From Provencibacterium sp. (GTDB lineage: Bacteria; Bacillota; Clostridia; Oscillospirales; Ruminococcaceae): DNA of 49,622 nt. The notes under the pieces are model-generated. The model made no database searches. It had not been told where the DNA came from and worked only from the letters and a program-made list of their open reading frames with translations. A program made the translations under genes and the position numbers. The stretch is from the NCBI GenBank assembly GCA_022792175.1, contig JAAWAN010000038.1:1-49622 (forward strand), in the 5' to 3' direction. Positions 34,669-42,742 of this stretch are shown here, one piece after another (position 1 is the stretch's first letter; each line of letters opens with the position of its first letter).

Positions 34669-34824
34669 GTGGGCAGGGAATTTTTTCTGAAGACAGACCG
34701 GACAGGATTTTCCGAATGGGTGAAAAATGATTTGCTGTTGGCGGAATTATTATGGGGGAATCCGGTGGTTACCCGATATATCTGTGCGGACGGCAAATTC
34801 AGCATCCTGTGTATAAACCGTTGA
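34669..34824 (+). pseudogene. N-terminal remnant of a GNAT acetyltransferase
   Basis: A 51-codon ORF starts at GTG 34669 after GAGGTG. Its product opens like RimJ/RimL-type acetyltransferases (REFFLKTDRTGFSEWV, LLWGNPVVTRYICADGKFS), then ends abruptly. The catalytic remainder, about 120 residues, is missing and the following bases run into the MATE remnant. A good promoter remains in place. It is a 3'-truncated gene. Confidence 0.65.
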
Positions 34825-34890
34825 CAGGCTGCCTCTCAGATTAAAAGGTCCGTTCTTCATCCCATGCAAGGCACTGTCTTCCTCCGGCCG

Positions 34891-35843
34891 TTAAATGACC
34901 CGGAAGCGTTTCCACCTGCCGGAACGAAGACGCCGGAGATAGAGCAGGCCGCGGATGACCCAGTCGCAGCACATGGCGGCCAGCGACCAGATGCTCTGGG
35001 CAATGCCGTTGGCCGCTATCTGATAGCTGCCAAACAGGGCGACGATACTGCTCAGCGCCACCTTCACCAGCTGGAAAATGCCGCTCTCAATGCCGTTGGG
35101 GACGGCGATATGAAGGATTTTGCGGAGCAGCTGCCCATTCCAGCGGGAAAGCCAGGCCCAGCGGTAAAAAATCTCATTTCTTTTGGAAAAGCAGTAGCCC
35201 GTAACGGCAGCGGCAGAAAAAAACCTGGAAATCAGGGAGGGCCAGGCAACCCCCGCCACGCCGGCTTTCAGCACAAGGACACCGACCAGATTGCCCGCCA
35301 CATTGAGGATATTGGCCAGAATGGAAATCTCCATCGTCGCCCTGGTCTTCCCCATGCTGCGGCAGAGGGCGGCGCCGGCATTGTAGATGGCGAGCGCCGG
35401 ATAGGAGCAGGCGGAGAGGCGCAGGTAGGTTATGCAGGCGGCCATCACCTCCCCTTCGACCCGCCCGAACAGCAGCCGCAGCAGAGGGCAGCCTCCCAGC
35501 AAAACGCCGGCAGCCAGCAGAAGGGAGCAGATGCAGGAGAACAGCAGCAGCTGGCTGGCGGACTCCCCGGCCTTTTCCATATCCCGCCGGCCGATATACT
35601 GACTCACCACCACCGCACCCCCGGAGGCCAGAGCTGTGAACAGGAAGATAAAAACGGTGTTAAACTGGTTGACCAACGAAACGCCGGAAACGGCCGCCTC
35701 CCCTGCATAGCTGATGACCAGCGTATCCGCTATGCCCACCAGCAGCAGGAGCAGCTGCTCCAGAAAAAGGGGATAATCATCTTTTTCAGCGTCCGGTTAT
35801 CGAAAAAAGAGGTTGAGCCGGAGGGGGCGGATTTTTTCGCGAT
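34891..35843 (-). pseudogene. MATE-family efflux pump, gutted
   Basis: A MATE transporter remnant. From 35843 the frame reads AKKSAPSGSTSFFDNRTLKK, then MIIP. The likely start codon is ATC after GGAGGTGAAAGC, where ATG is expected. A one-base shift at the GGGG/AAAAA run (35764-35772) moves to the main frame: FLEQLLLLLVGIADT and on through about six helices. After IAANGIAQSIWSLAAM the sequence jumps to a typical MATE end (LRRLRSGRWKRFRVI). About 170 residues are therefore deleted in frame. Whole MATE proteins have about 450 residues and twelve helices, so this cannot work. Confidence 0.82.
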
Positions 35844-35887
35844 GCTTTCACCTCCTCAAAGCGCCGCATCCGTTTGCGGCGCCTGTT

Positions 35888-36574
35888 TTATTTGCAGGCC
35901 TCATGGACGCAGGACAGGGCGTTCAGCGCCCGGGGATAGCCGATATAGGGCAGGCAGGTGGTAATGGCTTCGATGAGCGTTTTGGGGGTATTCCCTACGC
36001 TCAGATTGGCCTTCGCATGGGCCCTGGCCTGAGGCTCGCAGCCGCCGATGGCGCAGATGGCGATGAAGGTGAGAAGCTCCCGCATTTTCAAGTCCAGCGT
36101 CCCGCGGGTGTAGTAATCTCCAAAGCAGTTGGCGGAAAGGCAGTCCTGAATATGCCGGGTCTCCTCCGGCGCGGATTCCCGCATGGCGTAAATACTCTCG
36201 CCGAAAATCTTCACCTGAACGGCCAGACCCTTTTCAAAACGGGTTTCCGGGGTGACGGTGCTCTGATCCTGCTCCTGCGGGTCGATGCCGGTCTTTCGCA
36301 GGGTGCTATTCACCGCCGCCAAAGCCTCCTTTACCTTTGGAAAACCGATGTAGGGGGCGGTTTGATAGAGGCTCTCCTTGACCTCGGTGACGCTGGCGCC
36401 GCTTTCCAACGCCTCCCGCACCTTGCCGGGAAGTTCCCCTATAGTCTGCAGAGCGGCAAGGCAGCCGAGGCCGATGAGGGCGCGGGTTTTCGGGTCCTTC
36501 AGGCCGTTTGCAGCGATCTGGCCCGAGAGGAAACGCTCCTGTATCGCTGAAAAGCCTTTATCCTGCTGTTGCAT
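35888..36574 (-). CDS. Double-domain carboxymuconolactone decarboxylase family protein
   Basis: A 228-residue protein with two CMD (AhpD-like) domains. The first covers about 10-95 and has GLGCLAALQTIGEL and YQTAPYIGFPK. The second covers about 125-225 and has LTFIAICAIGGCEPQARAHAKAN and ITTCLPYIGYPRALNAL. The second domain carries a Cys-x4-Cys-type spacing (ICAIGGC) with a following His instead of the strict AhpD CxxC. Such proteins are often thiol-based reductases near aldo/keto reductases and LysR/MerR regulators, as here. GGGAGG precedes the start. Confidence 0.9.
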   Translation of the reverse strand: MQQQDKGFSAIQERFLSGQIAANGLKDPKTRALIGLGCLAALQTIGELPGKVREALESGASVTEVKESLYQTAPYIGFPKVKEALAAVNSTLRKTGIDPQEQDQSTVTPETRFEKGLAVQVKIFGESIYAMRESAPEETRHIQDCLSANCFGDYYTRGTLDLKMRELLTFIAICAIGGCEPQARAHAKANLSVGNTPKTLIEAITTCLPYIGYPRALNALSCVHEACK

Positions 36575-36808
36575 ATCTAAAGCCTCCCTGTAAAAATTCA
36601 GAATTTGTCTTCTGCCGGCGGCTGAAAAAAACGCCGGGGGACAGTTACAGTATAAACCCGGTTTGCTTTTACATCAAATACCTGTTTTTTATCGCTTACA
36701 AATGCCTTCTGGGCATGATAGAAAGGCCGATAAAAAAGAAGAGAGTTTGCAGAAGCCCCGGCGCTGCCATTTTCAGCGGCGGCAGAAAGCGAAAGATGGG
36801 GGGTATAC

Positions 36809-36883
36809 ACAGCGGACGATACCGGCGCGGCAGGCTGCGCCGTTTTTCGCAGGGCGCAGCCGCCGGGGGATATCGTCCGCTGT
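36809..36883. repeat. 75-bp nested inverted repeat
   Basis: Outer arms ACAGCGGACGATA (36809-36821) and TATCGTCCGCTGT (36871-36883) enclose inner arms GGCTGCGCC (36833-36841) and GGCGCAGCC (36853-36861), with CCGG/CGGC pairing between them. The whole unit folds into one long hairpin. No T run follows on either strand, so it is not an ordinary terminator. It lies in the 378-bp gap between the dlt operon end and the CMD gene. The rest of the gap shows only a small CCGGA/TCCGG hairpin (about 36910-36922). Confidence 0.7.
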
Positions 36884-36952
36884 AATTCAAACATATAATC
36901 GAAAGCTGTCCGGAAAATAATCCGGAGAGTCTATTGCGCAGGAGAATAACAA

Positions 36953-37084
36953 TCAAAACGCACTGTAAATAAAGGCGATTTCCCCTGCCGGGGCGCAGAG
37001 CCAGAAGAAGAGCAGCCCCAGCATCGCCAGCAGATACCACCCGTACCGGGCGGCGGGATGGGCAAACACCCACTCCTTACTCAT
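36953..37084 (-). CDS. dltX: DltX-like small membrane protein (43 aa), last gene of the dlt operon
   Basis: A 43-residue protein with one membrane helix (about 15-31) and the C-terminal ending GEIAFIYSAF. DltX proteins are 45-50 residues long, with one helix and a conserved FIYNEF end. In current models the tyrosine passes D-alanine between DltC/DltB and DltD. Here the tyrosine is Y40, but N-E is replaced by S-A. ATG 37084 overlaps the dltD stop by 8 bp, so it is translationally coupled. In most Firmicutes dltX is the first gene before dltA; here it is last. Confidence 0.72.
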   Translation of the reverse strand: MSKEWVFAHPAARYGWYLLAMLGLLFFWLCAPAGEIAFIYSAF

Positions 37085-38288
37085 CGTAATAATAGTCGAT
37101 AAGCGCTTTATCAACCGCAAGCCACCCCCTCCATCCCAGGTGCATGGTGTCGCACATAAAATACTCCTCGTACTCATGGCCGGTGAGGTCGAGCATCTCT
37201 ATCCCGTACTCCTTCACGATCTCCCGGACATTCCGGTAATATTCCGCCCGGCGCTCGGAGGGAAAACCGGTGTAGTCGCTCCATGTCCCATGCAGCGGCA
37301 CATGGATAAACAGGGGCTCGACACCCTTCTCCCGGCAGATTTCAAATAAAATTCGCAAGTCGTCGTATTCCTTCGACCGGGAATAGCTGAGCGCGCTGTC
37401 CCGGTCCTTCTGCCGCTGCAGCCGGGAACCGATATAGGTGGTGTAGTAGTCGTTCAGCATCCCAAAATCGTTGTTGCTGCTCATGGCCTCGCCCTCGCGG
37501 AGGGCGGCCTGCTCCTCGGCGGCCCAGTCGATGGCGGGCAGCTTCCCGGGGGCGGGATAATCCTCCCCTGCCGCCAAAATCTTCCGGACTGAAACCCTAT
37601 CCTTCATCTGCAGCAGATACCGGTTAAGGGCGTAATAGGGGGTCAGCAGGCCGTTTGTCACGCGGGAAAAAGCGGAGGGCTCTGCCCGGTGCCGCGCCAG
37701 AGCGGCGATGGCCGGGTCTATGGGGGCGGCGTCCGGCAGCGTCCGATACTCCTCTGTCAGCTCCGCCACCCGCCGGGAGAGGTAGGTCTTCACCTCATCC
37801 GAAAGAGCGCCGTCCGCCAGCAACGCCAAATACTGCTGGGCGGAGAAGTTCGCCATAAACAGATCAGGGGCGATCCCCTCCGGTACATAGGACTGAGGGG
37901 AGGTAATCAGCAGCACCTTCTTCCCCCGCAGGGCCTCCCCGGAGGCGGCAATCTGAATCGCATGGATGAGCGACTGGCAGGAGCCCCGGCCGATGAGATC
38001 CACCTGAAAGTCCGCCCGTTTCCCGGCAAAAAAGTTCGCCGGATGGGTGGAAATTTCGGTCGTCCTCAGCTCGCTGGAGCCGAAGATGAGCAGCGTATCC
38101 TCCCGGGCGGCGGACTGCTGAAGGAGAACCTGCCCGGTGATCTTCTCGGTGTGGTTTACATTCCCCACGCTGTCCCGCCAGGGGGGCATGGTGCCGGCAA
38201 TGACCGCCCCCGTTCCTGGCAGGAGCAGTCCCGCCGCCAGCAGCATCGCCGCAGCGGGAGGGAGAAGCTTTACTGCCGTCCGTCTCAT
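37077..38288 (-). CDS. dltD: D-alanyl transfer protein DltD
   Basis: A 403-residue SGNH-like enzyme anchored by an N-terminal helix (about 7-30) and facing outward. It carries out the final transfer of D-Ala to the teichoic acid type polymer. The nucleophile is in FGSSELR (S71/S72), and the Asp-His pair is D380/H383 in DTMHLGWRGW. HVPLHGTW is another family landmark. It overlaps dltC by 4 bp and dltX by 8 bp. Confidence 0.95.
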   Translation of the reverse strand: MRRTAVKLLPPAAAMLLAAGLLLPGTGAVIAGTMPPWRDSVGNVNHTEKITGQVLLQQSAAREDTLLIFGSSELRTTEISTHPANFFAGKRADFQVDLIGRGSCQSLIHAIQIAASGEALRGKKVLLITSPQSYVPEGIAPDLFMANFSAQQYLALLADGALSDEVKTYLSRRVAELTEEYRTLPDAAPIDPAIAALARHRAEPSAFSRVTNGLLTPYYALNRYLLQMKDRVSVRKILAAGEDYPAPGKLPAIDWAAEEQAALREGEAMSSNNDFGMLNDYYTTYIGSRLQRQKDRDSALSYSRSKEYDDLRILFEICREKGVEPLFIHVPLHGTWSDYTGFPSERRAEYYRNVREIVKEYGIEMLDLTGHEYEEYFMCDTMHLGWRGWLAVDKALIDYYYDE

Positions 38289-38518
38289 TCCCGGCGCTCC
38301 CGAATAAGCTCCGCGATGGCCGCCGGGGTGGCGATGCGCTCTCTTGGCAGGCCGGCCATATCCAGCGAAACGCCAAAGGCCGCCTCCAATGCCAGCACCA
38401 GCTGAATGGCGGCGAAGGAATCCAGCAGCCCCTCCTCAAAGAGCTGAAGTTCCGGCTCGATCTCCTCCGCCCCGGCCCCGCAAATTTCAGCGATAATCTC
38501 CGCAATTTTCTGCTCCAT
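38285..38518 (-). CDS. dltC: D-alanyl carrier protein DltC
   Basis: A 77-residue acyl-carrier-type protein. Ser34 in GLLDSFAAIQLV is the phosphopantetheine site, and DltA loads D-Ala on it. The acidic helix-rich composition is typical. It starts 12 bp after the transglutaminase-like gene and overlaps dltD. DltC is usually directly after dltB; here a lipoprotein gene lies between them. Confidence 0.95.
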   Translation of the reverse strand: MEQKIAEIIAEICGAGAEEIEPELQLFEEGLLDSFAAIQLVLALEAAFGVSLDMAGLPRERIATPAAIAELIRERRE

Positions 38519-38530
38519 ATAAAAAACCTC

Positions 38531-39565
38531 CTATGCGTCTATGCTGGGTGAAGCGCTGCCCGGCGGGTCGATGAGCAGCCGCACCTGTCGGTAGTCCCGG
38601 ATGTTTTCGGCGGCATCCTCCGGCGGCTCCCCATCCCGGTAATAGTAGCGGACGAAAACCGGCGGCAGGATGTCCAGCTCCATATAGTCCAGACTCCCAT
38701 AGCTCGCCTCATATTCCGCCAGCTCCGCGCTAAGCTCTTCCCGCAGGCTGTCGGTGTCCGGCCGGGGATTGACCGGGATAGAATTCGGGGCGGGGGTGGG
38801 ATAATCCTGAGGGCAGCTCTCCCCCATATAATGCACCTGCACCTCCTCCACCTGCCCCGGCTCCAAACGGCCCAAATCAATGAGCCGCTGGCCCCAGAAG
38901 TGGGAGGCGCTCATGCTTGCATCGCTCTTCAGAAAATAGCGATAGGAAACATGACCGTCATCCCGGGCGATTCCGTCCTCCAGCTCGCAGTCCAGATGGT
39001 ACCAGACGCCGTCTATCTTCACCTGGCTCCAGGAGTGGTAGCCGAGGCCGCCCCGGGCCAGATAGGTCATCCCCGTCATATACCGGGTTTCAATCCCCAT
39101 CTCCTCCAGCAGCAGGTTCAGCGCGGCGGCATAGCCCTCGCAGGTTTCGATGCCGAAGAGAAGCATATGAAGCCCGCGCATCTGCTCGTAGGTGGGAACA
39201 CGATCCCCGGCGGTACGCCAGCGCCAGACATCCAGCGCGACCGGACGGTGGTAGTAGCCGATGGACATGACATAATCGGCGGCGGCCTTTACCCGCTCAT
39301 ATTCGCTCATGCCGGGCTGCTCGATTTTAGCGGTATGCTCCCGTATGACCTGCCGGATATAGTCGCCGGTAGAGGGCAGCTCGTCGGCGGGGTCCGGGAG
39401 CGCGGCGGGGTCCGGCTCTGCAAAAAACGCAACGCTGCTCGAAGACTGCCCGCTGCTCTCCGGCGCAGAGGGCGGCAGGGGGGCGCTTTCCGGCTGCGTG
39501 CCGCAGGCCGAAAAGGATAAAAGCAAAGCACAGCAAAGGGCAGCGACCATCCCTTTTCTTATCAT
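38531..39565 (-). CDS. Transglutaminase-like lipoprotein inside the dlt operon
   Basis: A 344-residue lipoprotein with signal peptide and lipobox FSAC (Cys21), then a Ser/Pro/Glu-rich spacer (about 22-65). The transglutaminase/protease core has C142 in GIETCEGYAAAL, H177 in GYHSWSQVKIDG and D192 in WYHLDCELED. This Cys-His-Asp triad makes it likely active, as a protease, amidase or crosslinking enzyme on the outer face. The C-terminal 100 residues are unassigned. It sits between dltB and dltC with gaps of 16 and 12 bp and is a paralog of the lipoprotein at 42743. Confidence 0.9.
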   Translation of the reverse strand: MIRKGMVAALCCALLLSFSACGTQPESAPLPPSAPESSGQSSSSVAFFAEPDPAALPDPADELPSTGDYIRQVIREHTAKIEQPGMSEYERVKAAADYVMSIGYYHRPVALDVWRWRTAGDRVPTYEQMRGLHMLLFGIETCEGYAAALNLLLEEMGIETRYMTGMTYLARGGLGYHSWSQVKIDGVWYHLDCELEDGIARDDGHVSYRYFLKSDASMSASHFWGQRLIDLGRLEPGQVEEVQVHYMGESCPQDYPTPAPNSIPVNPRPDTDSLREELSAELAEYEASYGSLDYMELDILPPVFVRYYYRDGEPPEDAAENIRDYRQVRLLIDPPGSASPSIDA

Positions 39566-39581
39566 ATCTTCTTTTCACTCC

Positions 39582-40709
39582 TTACCATCCTCTTCCTGAA
39601 AAGATAAGCAATCCAAATGCAAACAGATGAAAGGTCACAAAAACGCAGGCCGCCTGTCCGAAGCCCTGCTTTTTCCACCTTTTGAAGGGCTTCCAGTGCA
39701 GGTCCAAAGCTTCGTTTAAGCACATTAGGGCGCTGTGGTAGGCCCCATAGAGAAGGTAATGGGGCGAAAGCCCGTGCCAGATGCCCATCGTCATCATCGT
39801 GAGGATATAGCCCAGATAGGAGGCGGTGCGCTGGTTTTCAAAGCGCTTCTTTTTGAGGGAATCCATCACAAACCGGGTATACACATAGTCCCGCAGCCAG
39901 GTGGACAGGGAGATGTGCCATCTGGCCCAGAGCTCCTTCATATCCGCGCTGAGAAACGGCTGACTGAAATTCTCCGGCACCCGGATGCCCAGCAGATACC
40001 CCGTTCCGATGGCCATGCTGGATGAACCGGCAAAGTTGAAAAAGAGAAACAGGGTGTAGCCATACAGATAGGAGAGGGTTGGGAGAAAGCCGCTCTCCGG
40101 CAGCGGAGCCAGCCAGTACTGCCAGATGATGCCGCCCGGGACGATGGCGGAAAAGGCCCCGCCGATAAGCTTCCAGATGCCCTGGCGAAGAAGGCCGATG
40201 TACTCCTGCGGCGTAAGTCTTCGCTCCAAATCGGAGAGAAACCGTTGGCAGCGGTCGATGGGGCCGCTGCTCGCCGAGGGGAAGAAGAGCAGAAAATAAC
40301 TCCACTGAAAGAGGGATAGATTTTTGATGGCGCCATCGTGAAGATTGATGAGCGCCTCCACCGCCCGGAAGGTCATATAGCTGATTCCCAGCAGCCGGAA
40401 GAGGGCGAATACCGGCCAGACCTCCCCCGCCTTTACCAGCACAAGAGGGAGAGAGGCCAGCGGTACCATCAGCCAGAGGGGCAGCTTCTTCCGCCAGCGG
40501 CGGTACGCCAGAAACAGCGCCGCCTCCCATAGATAAAAGGCGGTAAGGGTGGGCAGCTGCCCCCCTTCCCCGAAGACGAGGACCAGCATGAGGACAGAAA
40601 AGATAAGGCCATAGATTTTCAGCGGTTTGCCCAAAAGGCCCAGCGCTACGGCGGGGAGAAGAAGCAGCGCCAGCAGATAGAAAAACAGCAGGCCGGAATA
40701 GGGGGTCAT
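39582..40709 (-). CDS. dltB: D-alanyl export acyltransferase DltB (MBOAT)
   Basis: A 375-residue polytopic MBOAT protein that moves D-Ala from DltC across the membrane. Landmarks are SSGPIDRCQRFLSDL, ELWARWHISLSTWLRDYVYT and the catalytic His in MGIWHGLSPHYLLYGAYH. The N-terminus is close to the usual DltB start. It overlaps dltA by 4 bp. Confidence 0.95.
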   Translation of the reverse strand: MTPYSGLLFFYLLALLLLPAVALGLLGKPLKIYGLIFSVLMLVLVFGEGGQLPTLTAFYLWEAALFLAYRRWRKKLPLWLMVPLASLPLVLVKAGEVWPVFALFRLLGISYMTFRAVEALINLHDGAIKNLSLFQWSYFLLFFPSASSGPIDRCQRFLSDLERRLTPQEYIGLLRQGIWKLIGGAFSAIVPGGIIWQYWLAPLPESGFLPTLSYLYGYTLFLFFNFAGSSSMAIGTGYLLGIRVPENFSQPFLSADMKELWARWHISLSTWLRDYVYTRFVMDSLKKKRFENQRTASYLGYILTMMTMGIWHGLSPHYLLYGAYHSALMCLNEALDLHWKPFKRWKKQGFGQAACVFVTFHLFAFGLLIFSGRGW

Positions 40710-42217
40710 GGCGTTTCCTCCAATCGGGCGGCCAGGGCCTTTTTGTCGATTTTTCCACTGACATTGAGCGGAAAGCTCTCCACCGCCATGAGCCTGCGGG
40801 GAATCATATAGGGGGGCAGGAGGGCTGCCGCCTGCTTTTTCAGGGCGATGGCCCGTTTTAAGGGTGTGAGGCCGTCCGGCTCCCTCAGCAGCAGGAAGGC
40901 CGCCAGATACTCTGCGATTCCCTCCCCATTTCGGACAGGCACCACCGCCGCCCGCCGGATATTGGGGAGCTTTTGCAGATTTGCCTCAATGTCCTCCAGC
41001 TCGATGCGGTAGCCGTTTAATTTCAGCTGGTTATCCGCCCGGCCGCAGTAGTAATAAAGGCCGTTTTGGCGATAACAGAGGTCGCCGGTGCGATAACCCC
41101 GCAGGCCGGTTTTGGGGTCGGTAAAAAACGCCTTTTCGGTGAGGTCCGGCCGGCCGAAGTAGCCGGGGCCTACGGTGGGGCCTAAAATCAGCAGCTCGCC
41201 GGTTTCTTCCTCTTTTGTGATTTCCCTGCCATTCTGTTCCAGCCGCAGCGTCACCCCCTCAATCGCTTTTCCGATGGGGAGGGGGCGGCTGGAATGGCGC
41301 ATTTTCCCTGTAATTTCAGCGGCGGTGACCAAAACGGTGGCCTCGGTGGGACCGTAGGTATTGAGGATGCGGGCCTTCGGAAACCGCTCCGAAAGGGTAT
41401 CGCAGAGGGAATGGGTCAGCACTTCCCCACAGAAAAGAAACTGCCGAAGCTGCGGGAGAAGCCCCTCTTCAAGGCGCCCCGACTGGACACACAGCTCCGC
41501 AAAGGAGGGGGTGGAGACCCAGAGGGTCAGTCCCGATTTTTCCAGAGCGGCGAAGCACGCCCCCAGATCGGCGGCCAGCTGGTGGTCAACGGTAAAGAGG
41601 GTCATCCCCCGGCAGATGCCGGCATAGACCGCGCAGCCGGAAACATCGAAGGAGTAGGAGACCTGGTGGAGCACAACGCCGCCCTCCTCCGGGTAGAAGG
41701 GCAGCAGCCCCCGGCAAAATGCGTCCAGATTCCCGGCAGTGATGGGCACCCCCTTGGGCCGGCCAGTGCTGCCGGAGGTGAAGAGGATATAGGCGGGGTC
41801 ACCATCCTTTATCCAGTCTCCTGAAGAAATCGGTTTTGGCGCGGCAAAAATGTTCTCTAAAGCCGCCGGATTTAAAATTCTCGCCCCGCAGGCAAGCTTT
41901 CTGCCGGTGAAGTCCACCATCACCTTTGGCGCCACATCCGCCACGATCTGGGCCGCCCGCTCATCGGGGAGCACGCTGTCAAGGGGGACATAGGCCCGAC
42001 CGGATTTTAAGGCGCCGAAGATGCAGGGGAGAAAGCCGATTTCCTTGTCCCCGCAGATGACGAGGGGGGAGCGGTCCTTTCCGAGGGTATCCAGCAGCCA
42101 GCGGGCGAAGGTGTCGGAGAGCTCGTCCAGCTCCCGGTAGGAGAGCTGTTGTTCCTGGTTCACGAGCGCTGTCCGGTCGGTTTTTGCAAAGGCCTTCAGC
42201 TGTTTCAGTACCGTCAT
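40706..42217 (-). CDS. dltA: D-alanine--D-alanyl carrier protein ligase DltA
   Basis: A 503-residue AMP-forming ligase that activates D-Ala with ATP and loads it on DltC. It shows the P-loop YILFTSGSTGRPKGVPIT, NTYGPTEATV, YRTGDLCY and the lid-domain lysine in LNVSGKIDKKAL. The length is normal for DltA. It starts 10 bp after a small lipoprotein gene and is coupled to dltB. Confidence 0.96.
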   Translation of the reverse strand: MTVLKQLKAFAKTDRTALVNQEQQLSYRELDELSDTFARWLLDTLGKDRSPLVICGDKEIGFLPCIFGALKSGRAYVPLDSVLPDERAAQIVADVAPKVMVDFTGRKLACGARILNPAALENIFAAPKPISSGDWIKDGDPAYILFTSGSTGRPKGVPITAGNLDAFCRGLLPFYPEEGGVVLHQVSYSFDVSGCAVYAGICRGMTLFTVDHQLAADLGACFAALEKSGLTLWVSTPSFAELCVQSGRLEEGLLPQLRQFLFCGEVLTHSLCDTLSERFPKARILNTYGPTEATVLVTAAEITGKMRHSSRPLPIGKAIEGVTLRLEQNGREITKEEETGELLILGPTVGPGYFGRPDLTEKAFFTDPKTGLRGYRTGDLCYRQNGLYYYCGRADNQLKLNGYRIELEDIEANLQKLPNIRRAAVVPVRNGEGIAEYLAAFLLLREPDGLTPLKRAIALKKQAAALLPPYMIPRRLMAVESFPLNVSGKIDKKALAARLEETP

Positions 42218-42227
42218 GGCAGCCTCC

Positions 42228-42725
42228 CTATACCGGGTCCACCGTCAGAAAGACGGCGAGAACGGCCTCCCCCTCCAGCTCAAAGCAGAGGGCCGGCGCG
42301 CCTGTCTCCTCCGACGCCCGGTAGATGAGCAGATAATCATCCTGCTCTGCCGGATCGCCATAAGCGGCCAGCACCTCTGATTTGGCGGCGCCGGGGGAGA
42401 TGCCTTTTGAGGTGGCGGCTTCCGGGCTTTCCGAATAGATTTCCGCCAGCAGGTCCCCCTGCGCCAGCGGATTGGTGTAGAAGGTGGCGGCCGGATAGGT
42501 ATAGGTCTTGTCCAGCCCATCGTAATCACAGGACTTTCCTTCGGCATACTGATAGCCCTCCCCCAGGGCTTCTATCACCGTTTCGATGTTGTCCCGGGTA
42601 TGGTATTCCTTCCCGGCAACGGTGAGGACCAGGTCGCTTTCAGCGAATCCGGCGGCCTGCTCTCCCGCGCAGCCGGAAAAGGCTAGGAGGCAGAGAACGG
42701 CAAGGCAGATAGCCCGCTTTTTCAT
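42228..42725 (-). CDS. Small lipoprotein of unknown function upstream of dltA
   Basis: A 165-residue lipoprotein with lipobox FSGC (Cys19). The mature part is acidic with alternating hydrophobic residues, for example LVLTVAGKEYHTRDNIETVI and ISPGAAKSEVLAAYGDP. The latter resembles the two-helix/beta repeats of BamE/BLIP-like lipoproteins, but this is a visual impression. Gaps are 17 bp before it and 10 bp after it, so it is firmly part of the dlt transcript. Its role is unknown. Confidence 0.8.
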   Translation of the reverse strand: MKKRAICLAVLCLLAFSGCAGEQAAGFAESDLVLTVAGKEYHTRDNIETVIEALGEGYQYAEGKSCDYDGLDKTYTYPAATFYTNPLAQGDLLAEIYSESPEAATSKGISPGAAKSEVLAAYGDPAEQDDYLLIYRASEETGAPALCFELEGEAVLAVFLTVDPV

Positions 42726-42742
42726 TTCGCAAATTCCCCTTT

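Noticed and set aside
34864-35964. Long plus-strand ORF (366 codons) opposite the MATE remnant
   Set aside because: No ribosome binding site or domain. The minus-strand frame clearly encodes MATE helices.
36809-36883. Nested hairpin considered as the dlt operon terminator
   Set aside because: There is no T run on either strand. It may still affect 3' ends, but is listed as a repeat.
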